A stretch of 64,000 bases of DNA from Trichostrongylus colubriformis (taxonomy: Eukaryota > Nematoda > Chromadorea > Rhabditida > Trichostrongylidae): assembly GCA_963978905.1 (NCBI GenBank), contig OZ022261.1:36474130-36538129 (forward strand). The letters run 5' to 3'. The notes under the pieces are model-generated. The model searched no databases. It was given only the letters and a program-made list of their open reading frames with translations, and was not told the DNA's origin. The position numbers and the translations under genes are program-made. Positions 11,861-22,900 of this stretch are shown in pieces (within the stretch, counting starts at the first letter, position 1; each line of letters begins with the position of its first letter).

Positions 11861-13998
11861 CTGAAAATATAACCATAAGTTTACAGACGCTTATAAAAAA
11901 GGGTTGACGAACATCACCACTCAGTCTGCAAGTGGCCTACCATTACATTTGCAAAATTTCAGCAATTTACGGCAGTCAATGACGTTTCCGAGAAACAGAC
12001 GAAGGAAAAGATACCGATAAACAGGTTATAAAAAGATTATGAAGTTGAAGCAGGACATATGAACCAAGATTCATGAAATGCACACATTGACAATCATACA
12101 TAGAATATAAAACATAAAGACTGACAAATATTATTCCTAGCAGAAATCAGAACAACAACTCAAAGTGACTGCAGCATGTGCCAGTCTCGACTTCAATTGG
12201 GAATATGAAACGGGAACGTAAACAAAGTAAAAATTGTTGTTGAAATGAAAAGAGAAGTCACAAAATTCAAGAAACTGGATAAAAAAGGACAGGGAAAAAA
12301 TAAAAAAAGGAATAGATTTAAATGAACAGCTCCATAATTTCTTCTAAGATCGATAACGTTTGCAGACATGCGGCATCTGTTGTAAACAGTGGACGTGGGC
12401 CTATTTGCTCGATATCCCGGCCTGCTGGGCGGTCAGGTGCAGATCACAAACATCGGAGTGCTTACCACCCACAAAGTTTGAGTTTCAGACTATATCAGCA
12501 AAGCGATGACATCGTCTTAACGACTATTTCCATCGGGATAAACAGAGGGGATTTCCCTAGGACACCTATACAAAAGACTCGATAAAAGGCTATTCAGTTG
12601 TCATTTCGATAGTGATGCGACACTTGCCACCCTAACAATTAGCATGATAGTTTTGTTTTTTGCTGAGTAGCGTCCTCAAATAATATAAAAAATGCTTAAT
12701 TAAAGGTGGTTGAGCTCCTTGAACATGAACGGCACAGTACACTGGTTCTTATAAGGTTTATCTAAGCAGCTAAGTCACTCAAGCAGATCATTCAGCATGT
12801 ATTATGCTCAGTCTTTATTGATAATTCGTGATAAGTAGGGAATATCAACTCGTTAGTTGATCAAAGGCGTTTTGTTAGGTCTGATTAGTCGATCGATACC
12901 GAAAAACGGCCGTCGAAAACCAAATTGATCCTAGTGACCACCACATCGAAGTCTTCTCACCTACAATATGCTTAGAGGAAAAAAAAGTTGAAAAAAAAAC
13001 GACGCAAAAACCACTCGGTTTCGCTTTCACTTCTGGCCAGTGCAGTGAGAAGCGGATGGTTTCAGTGTTTAAAATAAAACCTTGAAAAATCGAATGAGTA
13101 TTCTCGCTAGTTTGCTAGTTTCGAAGATGTAGTCACAGAGTTCAAAGGCGTATATAATGTGTATTAATTGCACCAGTCAAATCCAAAGTATTTTCAAGTA
13201 CACAGACCTTGAACGAGAAAAAAACCATTCGTTGTCAATGATGGCCAACAGACATAGTACGACATCATACTCTATATATAAACCCGCCATATGATAAACG
13301 ATGATACGCAATATCGTTGGTTTGAATTTTTGTCGTACAAGACCCTTATAAAAGTGTCCCTCAACAACGGTTCCACCGAGGAAGGAAAATTCAGGATGGT
13401 AAGCCTCACAGTATACTTGGCGTCGGATCAAATGCACTGAGCCGATGCGGACATACTCCCTATTAGACGCCATCCTCTGTTCAGTCCGTACCAAAAGCAC
13501 CTCAAATTCCGGTTTGACTAAAACAGCGTTCAATTTCGTAACTCGCGGTTTTCACCGTTCGTTTACTTGTGTGCGATAACTCTGAAATACTTCACCTGCG
13601 AGAGTGTTGTGGATGAATTCCTTGTTATGATCTTCTTAATGCACAGTGTGAGATGGCACCTTACAACTGCACGACACTGTTCCATGTTCCCGCTTGTTGT
13701 GCGTCCTTTCATATTTTCCCTGGAACAAAAACTTTCATCGCTGGGGTCTACTAGATCAAAGTATTTTTTCGCACTATTCGAGGTTGGAACGGCGCCCAAA
13801 TTTACGCTTATTCATTGCGGCCTTGGTACCGTCTGAATTTTCGTTCCTCGTTTCCCCGTAACAATAGTATTACAACGTTGAATAGTTGTTTTAAACAACA
13901 AAAAATCCCACTATTCTCATTTCTCCCTGATGTAGAATTCATAAATTGATGTACCATATACTATATTATTAAAGCAGGTTACTTCTCTATTTAGTGGA
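11861..13998. other. Divergent intergenic region between git-1 and the POT1-like gene
   Basis: About 2.1 kb separates the two divergent start codons, so it should hold both promoters. It is AT-rich over 11880-12320. The only coding-like stretches are two minus-strand open frames at 13177-13533 and 13563-13799, listed separately. I see no TATA or other element that I would assign with confidence. Confidence 0.6.
13177..13533 (-). CDS. Unrecognised 118-codon open frame
   Basis: This frame starts ATG AAC GCT (MNAVLVKPEFEVLLVRTEQR) and is free of stops for 118 codons. It has a balanced composition and a hydrophobic stretch near the C-terminus (YDVVLCLLAIIDNEWFF). A possible donor (CAAG/GTCTGTG) lies near the end, so it may be an exon rather than a whole gene. 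I do not recognise it. It could be part of a decayed transposon together with the open frame at 13563-13799, which begins with a faintly BED-finger-like SAKKYFDLVDPSDESF. It may also be chance. Confidence 0.3.
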   Translation of the reverse strand: MNAVLVKPEFEVLLVRTEQRMASNREYVRIGSVHLIRRQVYCEAYHPEFSFLGGTVVEGHFYKGLVRQKFKPTILRIIVYHMAGLYIEYDVVLCLLAIIDNEWFFSRSRSVYLKILWI

Positions 13999-16900
13999 AT
14001 GTCGTTAAAATCTGTAATGGAATCATGCATATCCGACTCGTCCAGCATACCGGAGTTCTATCTGCGGTATTTCAATTGGATGGTACAGGTTTGCTTTTTT
14101 CTGCTTTCGTAGCATTACTTCAGAGATCTTGCTAAACCTTGTTTTTACCTAACAAAAGGAGCGAAGGACTTTCTTTCTGTTAAGGTGATCTCGGTTCGAT
14201 GTAATCGTACCCTACCAGAGTCTAGGATTAATCATATACTTCGGGTCTGGGATGGTCATCCAATAACGTACGTTTGCGATTTGGTTTTACATCTGCTATA
14301 AATAGATTGTCATTTATCTAATCTTGCAAAAGAAAACAAAGGTGTGAGTAGTGCGGCAGTGGAGAGGAAATAAAATGAGTCTCTTAAATCAAAGAAATGA
14401 GCCCTTATATTTTATCCCCAGATATTGTTAGGCGTGTTTATCGGCATGCTGCTTCACTGTCGATCAGAGCCGCTGAAATATTTGAATGGCAAAATTGCCG
14501 GAGAATTCTAATTACTGCTTCATCAGAGAGAGAGAAAAGGAGGAGGAGGAAAAGACGTCATGTCATAAAATGAAATCCTTCCGTGCCCAGCCGTGCCTTT
14601 CATCGCATGCCGCCCGCCGCAGTGCAAGTTCCTGACGAAGAAGCATACTCGGATGAAGTGTGTGTCTTCACATCAGGATTTCGCACACGGCCGGCGGCGT
14701 GCCACGCAACGCGTGAGAGCATGAGCGCCTCTGTAGTTTGGTCATGAGACGATTACACAATCTGTCATGAGTGCCGTACGTAGTTGCCGTGTAATCGCCC
14801 TAAGGCTCAACTATGGCGGCATCCGTAGCTGCTCATCGTTTCGCATGCAACATGGCGCAGAGGGAAATCGTGACGTAAGGGTCAAAGATACTAGACTGTT
14901 AGGAGGGTTGGAAGTACCGGCTTATTTTAGCATATCATAGACACAGCACCTTTTCATGTTATCCTTATATATTTGAATAAAGTCGGCGCTGAGCACCTCA
15001 TTCTTTGTTTCCAGGTCAGATCACAAGAATTTGATGAGTTTCTCAATAGCCAACTCAGAAATGTTAGTGTCGCCTGCGACCGAGCTCCTATCCATTCCTT
15101 GGTGTTACGGCTTTGATATTCTACTTTTTGGAGAATGGATATCTCGAGCAGCGAAACTCAAGGTACGTTTGTGTGGTGTTAATTTCGAATGAAGCAATGT
15201 CCTCTTGATAGGATTTTAGAGTGGTTCAATTGTGATATTGAAAAATCTACATTTCTTCTTGTCAAAGCATTCAATTACACCTATACTTGTCCTGCACGAG
15301 GGCTGCTTATATGGACGTGGTATTGTAGAAGTCCATCCAAAAGCTGTTGAAGGACATTGTCGCTATTTGAAGTTGATGAAGTGAGTTCTTTGGTGCGCAA
15401 ACAGTGTTGTGAACCACATTGAGGGTGTCTCAGAAACCTGATGCCCTACCTTCGAGATTAGTTCACCGTTCCGTAGGAGTTGTAGAGCACGTGTGAAGTT
15501 TTGCAGTCACACTCAGTTCCCATGGAAGAAACAAACTAAAATTTTTATTTTGATGCTTTAGGGGGTGATTTCTCTCAGGGGCCGGGCTACAATAGGCACT
15601 GAAGAAAGCGTGTTTTACACGCTCTTTACCATGCTGGGAAAGGCCTAATCCTTTTTATATTTTTTCTGTCTAAGACAAGCTTGAACACATTCAGAGACAG
15701 GCATCGGTTTCCTCCTGTTTATTTCGATAAATCGGTCTTGAACTGTTCCTTTTTCAATATTTTATCATTCTATTTATTTCTCCATTGTTCTTTTTCCGTT
15801 GTGAGTTCATATCATATTGCAGTAGATTCCAGAGTAAGGGGCACAAGGGCTCCCGTAGGTGTTGTCTCCGTGGGCCGCTCTTAGGTCTTTTAAAATACGT
15901 TCAGATTCGTTTCCGAAGCAGAATTGGTTTGGTTTAGTGATACACAGAGGGTGTTGGCTGAAAATAACCGGAGTCATGAAGAAAGCGATACCACTGCTGT
16001 ATCGCTGCAGGAAGATCTAGCTATTTCAACGGAATGTAGAGAGGACGTTAACCAGATCCATTTTGATTGGGACGAAGAAGAAGAACTTTCGGATGAACGG
16101 CTAGGTAAGTTCTGAATCGAGCGCGGCTTTTTGTCGCTTTTTTATTAGTGGTACAGTTGATTGCAGCTGCACTGACGGATTCCTTCTTCGGTCGGACGAC
16201 GACGCATCATCTTCAAGCGAATGATAAGTGATGCCAGTCTATCTTCTATTGGAATCCACTTAGGATCGGTCTAAACTCGTCATGGTTGAATCAGTGGTCA
16301 TTTCGTTCGGGTTCGTTCCATTGTGGCGCGAAAACGTTCTCAACGTTTGAAATTGTTCACTTGTTGTTTGTTGTATTGTTTGCATTGTTACTTGTATTGT
16401 TTACTGCACATTTGGAATAATCGAATGATACTCAGGAAGTGACTTCTACATAACTTAGTACATTACACGCTTTAACTTACTGGTTACTTACTGGTTATGC
16501 TTCTCTTGTCCGGTTTTTTGCGTTTTATTGTGAGTTGGAGCCTTCTTCGACTGAATATGGGGAGTGAGGAACTTACTGGTGCCAATCCCATTCGAAGTTT
16601 TTTTTTTACGAGACTGAGCTTTGTCTCGAACAGTGCATACCGTTGCAATTAACCGTTGTGTTATCCCAGTGTGACGTTGTCCATTCTATGTATAAACCAG
16701 AAGCTTAGTGTTTGTTTGTTTGTCTGTCTGTCATACTTAACTGGGGCGGCGAAGCCGACCTAGCATTATAGTAGAATGTCGAACAGCTTCACGACTGAGC
16801 ACCACTAAAGTGTCAGTCTGCACAGTAACCCCTAAATTTTTGCTAAGCCTCAATGAACGAGAGAGAGGGTTTCTTCTTTCTACCGAAACTTAGGCAGATA

Positions 16901-19900
16901 TAGCACATGATTCCGGTTTAGTGGGGTGAGGATAGCTCTCCATAGGTAGCCCTCCGTTAGCACATGAACGAAAACGATCAGTAATGAATGCGAGAACATA
17001 TATTTTATTGATCTTGTTTGGATGATAAAAGCTGGGTAGAAAGTTCCATGGGAAGGAAGTTGTTAACGTGGTTGACAATGAGAAATGACGCGAGTAAGGT
17101 CGTAACGGGTTAACGATTCTCGGTCAGGGTCAAGCGTCCAGTTGAGGAAAATTTTCAGAAAATACGACCCCCCACCGAAAAGGGGGCCCCAGTACGACCC
17201 CCCTCTTTTTGCACAGAACCCATCAAATTAGCATTTTTTGATTCTTTGAATACTAATCACCAATATACAACTAAATGGACGCAAAAACCCGAAAAATATG
17301 TGGTACAGGTGGAATTCCCAATAATATACACCAATATATAAACTATGAATCCTAGATTACAGATCGGATCACGCTTCTATCTCATAATCGAACAATTACA
17401 AATAATAATCCAGAATACCCTACACATCTACAGAAGTTCAGGATCTCATGTCAGGCGACGGCTGCGACGCGGCGATCGAAGGAGCGCGGTATCTTCCCCA
17501 TACTAAATTCCGACATTATTAAAACACTTCAAACTTTACCTAGAGCCCATCTTTCAACTGTAAACTGTTTTCCTAATAACTCCCATGGACCTATCTATTG
17601 GCCGCTTGCTTTCCTCAATGGTTGCTTAGTTCTCGATATGGAATTCCAGTTGAGGATTAGTTGAGGAAAATTTCGAAGTGTTCCACGGAAATGGCCATAA
17701 CTTCCTTCAAACTTAACCGCATGAGTTCGTTCTGGTGAAGCAGGGTCTGCTAGGTTGTCGCTTTCGAACGACTACCTGAGCTATGCCATATCTTCAAAAC
17801 GAAGAAAGTTATTTTGAGAGAAGCCAGTTGAGGATTAGTTGAGGAAAATTTCGAAGTGTTTCACGGAAATGGCCATAACTTCCTTCAAACTTAACCATAT
17901 GAGTTCGTTTTGGTGAAGCAGGGTCTGCTAGGTTGTCGCTTTCGAATGACTACCTGAACTATGCCACACCTTCAAAACGAAGCAAGAAAAGTTCAAAAAA
18001 AGCCAGTTGAGGAGAGCTTTTTTCCGTCGAATTTGCGAGATCTTTCCACGAATCTTCCCAAAAATCGATTCATTGTTACTGAATTTTTTCCAGTATGCAT
18101 CCTTCGCTCTCGGAGGCCTAGTGGAAAGGCGAGAAGCGTCGGTCAGCTTCTCTGTGGGATGCGCCATGCATCAGGATTCCATCCACATTCTCAATGAATA
18201 CAAACGTTTTTTCGGTCCGCATAGTGACCGCCAACACTAGATTACGTACTTGCGATCGTAGTAAGATATGGAAGAAGTCCACATCAGCTAATTTTCCGCT
18301 TTCATCCCATTGTTTCTGGAGTGTCCATCCACGGTGGTACCCGCTGATAGATATCGCTTTCCACGGCTATCGGTGAATTCCGGAGGTGTCTCTGTACGTG
18401 GTTTCGGTGTCAGCGGACCAACGAAAGAGTTATTGGTACTGGCCGGTTTCGTAGTGGATTGCGCCATGCATGAGGTTTCCATGGTTATTAAGTTAAACTA
18501 GTTTTGGGTTCGAACCCATTCAGTCAATTTAATCACTTCTCCCCTTACACTTTAGACCCTAAGCCTGAGAAATTCTGCTGATCACGGCCTACCTCAACAA
18601 TTACGACCCCCCCCCCCCCCTCCTAGCGGACCAAATACGACCCCCCTGTTGGGGATTCCTCAACGGAGGCTTGACCCTGTTCTCGGTGCCGGTGAATGGA
18701 ACGTGACCCAGACACGAGCAGTGATGATTCACAGCAGAGTGGGTGTCATGATTGGTGATCGTATAGTCATCAGAGCATCACTTCAACAATGGAGATGATA
18801 TCATATATCACAGCACTTTTGGTGCGACGTTGCTGGCCAAGGAAGTAACTCGATGAACGTCGTTATGGCCCGAAGTTTCCGAATAGCAATGTTCACGAAC
18901 GAGCCTGGCCTTGCAGCTATCATGACATGGTCCCGAACAACACAATAATGAATTGGCAGACCCATGATCTCTACAGCGATGGTGCAGTGCATTCGTTCAC
19001 CTTCTAATGGTTGTGTTCGAATGAGTTCAAGGAATCGTGCATGGCAAAATGGGCTCCTCTCTTACCCAGATATTTATGTTGTATTCGCTATTAAGGGGAG
19101 AAAATGGGGCAGAAAAATAGGAATTGAAAGTTACGTAAACAGCCTCACTCCGCGTTTCCGGCCTCGACGGACAGCGGGGCGGGGCCTCCGAGTGGATGAA
19201 ACTTTGAGTGCATGATTCAAAACCTGGCTGGGGTAGATGTAACCTTTTTCAACGAACTCTGGAATGTTTTAGAATGGTGATTCACGGAACACTCTCCATT
19301 CACCTTTTTCTTGGGTCTCCGTGAAATAAATAGGAAAGCATGTGAGCTTGAATAGAGAGTATTTTAACATGTGTAATTTTTGTAATGATACAGGATGACC
19401 CAGAGTAGCTGTACAATGTGCGCCGCTTATACCTAAAAGGGAAATAAATTTCAGAAATTTTGGATACTTGGAAACCAGGTTAGCACAATACCGCCGACAT
19501 TTTTTGAACAATCGTTACCTGGCGACGGATTGATGGACGCAAACCGCTGCATCGTCATAACTTTGTTTGAAGTGGATGCGAAGAGCTCAACGGTCTATGA
19601 AATGTTGAATTTGGATAAGTAGGTCACAAGCTCAGACTGCATCCTTTCTCACATAATAAGCACCAGTTGATTCGCTACACTTTCGGCAGTATCATGGATG
19701 TTTGCATATCTCATTTTGATGAAGGGCTGATTATTTATATAGCGCGAAATCAAAAAAAGTCGACATTAAATCACCATTCTTTCTGAACACATTGCTACTG
19801 AAGGAGCTGTCCAGATGTTTGGGAAAGCAGGACTTAGTTAGCGCTACATCTGATGAATCTGATGGACGAGTAAGGGCTTCAGCCTGCTGCTGCTTCAATT

Positions 19901-22900
19901 ACTGAGGTGAATTTGTGGAAAATGCGCTCGGGTATGGCTGCTCCGGAGGGTCGCGCGGCACCCACTTTTTGGGTTTTTTTTTCAAATCGAGGCTACTTGA
20001 GGTGGTTTGTTGAGGGCAAAAACTTGTGGATATCACCTGCAAGTACCTGGAGCACAAACTCGTCTAAATGGCCGAGGTAGTGAGGATTACCTCTTTTCCA
20101 TGGCTCATTTTTATGCCCTAGTAGAATCACGTGATGAAGACTCTTTCAAACTTCACATAGCGACCATCAGTGAGAAATTTGCTAAAAAAGCTCGTAGGAG
20201 ATAAATCGGTTTGTGAGTGCAAAAGTACGCGATATATGAGAATTCCCTCTGAAAAACGGGAGGCAAACAGGTCAGAGACATTCCAAGAGCAGTTATGACT
20301 TGCCAATGACTCATTGAGAACAAGGAGGAAGTTATACATTTGACGTCGGAACACCACAAAGGAGCGGCATTTCAGAAGATGTCGTAGCTTCGACAACAAA
20401 CGTCTACAACGCCTTATCGGGCCGGTACGATTCAGAAGTTACCGGACCGTTATCAGAAAGTCGTTGTTAGCCATTCGCATGATGTACGGGGTTGCCAGCG
20501 TTCGAATCGCCGCAATCGGACGCACATCGACTCGGTGGAGACGCCAGACGTCAGACGGACCACACGCGTTGCCGCCCTGGTTTTGTTCCGAAGTGGGCAC
20601 AATGCAGTGATGTCATCGGCCACAACTTCCTGAGTACTCCCCACGTTCTGCGGATTTTTCGTGAATTGCAGAACTCAGTGTTCACATCACTGACGCTTGC
20701 CCAAGCTGATACTATCCTTGCGTATGATTTTTGAATCTTGACTTGAAACATTTCTCATCCAATTAATTTTGCTCTTATTTTTGAATCTTTATTGTGTTCT
20801 ATCTGTCAGTCAGGTTACCTGGCTATCAGATGTGGGAAATCACGAGAATCATTAGCGCTCATTTAATGCGGGCCTAATTAAGCGTATGCCCATGAGCACC
20901 TGTTGTCCCACAGTCACCCTTTGCAGTCACAATCGATCTTTTCGACATTTCTTCTTCTATCGCACTGCACTGTCTCCTCTACCTTTTTAATCAATGTGTT
21001 TCTCGAAAGAAACCTCCTGAACATGGACGCAATGGTTGGATGGCATAGACGCAGAGCTGTGTGGAGAAATACTCCGACAAAAGCGGAGTAGCCGTACATG
21101 TGTTATGTTTTTATCGCCCGGCCCAATTGCAGCTATTTTTCCAATCAAACTTCCGCAAATCTCTCCATGGTGTGCACTTTCCGCATTATGGAATTCATAT
21201 CGGCATTGCTGGTCCCAACATATCCTCTTTGCTCACCAACTGTAATCGTTCAGTGTATGTTTGGCAGTCGTCATTCTCAGAAAATGACTATCCCTCAACC
21301 CCATTCGTTCAAGGACGGGAGTATTCGACGAAATCCACTCCTTTTGGGGTAATCTTAGCGTTTGTATATTGCGAGAGTTCTAATTGCTCAACATACCCAT
21401 GAAATATTGTTAATGGACGATCATTCTATCTGGGATCAATGTGCCTCAGGACTATCGAACTAGGTCGCCTCACGAAACAGTTTTCTTCTCTCATTGTTAT
21501 CGGCCAGATCCACCACAGGACCAGCGGCAATGAATAGTCTCGCGGTGACCTAGATGGACAGCGCTGACGCACTTTCCGGGTTCAATAAGACTAAAGTAGC
21601 AAGGTGTGATCACATCTACATCGGCTTTTTTCCTTAGGTTAGCGATAGCGCATACGTTCACTATGGAGCGTATATCGACCGAAAACAAAGTTTGCCATTA
21701 TTTGACCCTGCTGTTTGTTGATGAGCGCGATCAATTTTCCGAATGCAGAAGTAGCACTGAGTGGGCAGCCTGACTATTTTGCCTCTTACACGCTAAGTGG
21801 TGCATATCATCGCCTTGCATGTTTAGGTTATGTGTACGTACCGGTAGTGAGGAATGTCAGATTGCTCCTCCCAGGATCCCACCTTGGCCACAAGACGGCA
21901 TACATATGATACGTTGCGATGCAGCCGTAAGGCTGTGGCTTGTCGCGCTCCTTTTCTGATTTCTGAACCAGTCCCGCAGCTGAGTATTATAAGACCCACA
22001 CCTCTCCTTTTTTTACTTTCTTTTTGTGTTTTCATTCCCAACCTTTTTGCAGAAGAAGCTTTATCGAGTACGCATATAAACTTTGCCGAAAGATGAAGGA
22101 AGGGAACAAAGAACGGTGCAAAATTATTAAACAACCTAACAATTTCATATCTCTCAAGACATATTAGAGATTGTGGCTATTCACAGGGATCCACTCCTGA
22201 ATTGGTGATGTGCACCACTAAGACAGAAAATACACGCGACGCGCGCGATGTGTTCGAGTAAGGAGTGCCATATGTGATTGGGTCCTGAAGAGACATTCCT
22301 AAGTTTAGGCACTGGACTACTCGCTTTGATCTAAACTACGTAAAACCCCAAATCGCACGCATCGCGCCCCATGCGTCTCGATCCGAATTTTGTCCGAATG
22401 ACAACTTACATATGTCATTACTGGCTCCCAATGAGCAGGAAAAAAATGTACCTGGTGAATATGAGGCCGATTTATCAACCGCTCCCACCTTGTATTTTTT
22501 GCTTATCTCGATGTTTCGTTGTTTTTTTTTATTCGAGTGGTTTTCGCTTATCCAGTGGCAATTACTTAGTAATCTTCAGAGAACGAACGTGTGTGAGAGG
22601 GATGTTCAAGGCAAAATTGTCGCTGGTTGCTGAGAGAACACATTGATTCGACGACGACGTCAACGGGGTCGCAGTGGTGCCGAGTGGTTCCCCTATTTGT
22701 TGTGTGGCGATCCAGAATGGTGCGCCCTCCTTTTACTTCCATTGCTCAGCATACGATCCACTTCCAAGATGCTACGTTACAGGAGTGCGCATTCACTGTC
22801 ACCGAGAAGAAAAGTGATATTGCTACAGGCAAGTTATCCAGATTCGTTTATGTTCATAATTCATGATAAATTTAAGTTTTGAAAGTTGGAAAGTTGAAAA

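Noticed and set aside
18499..18525. GGGTTCGAACCCA, a tRNA T-arm-like palindrome
   Set aside because: No matching acceptor, D or anticodon arms are present. It lies within the hAT element.
20007..21402. Several plus-strand frames of 65-113 codons inside the 8 kb intron, suspected transposase
   Set aside because: No catalytic motif or known family could be read, and frames are broken by many stops. The possibility of a decayed transposon remains but cannot be supported.
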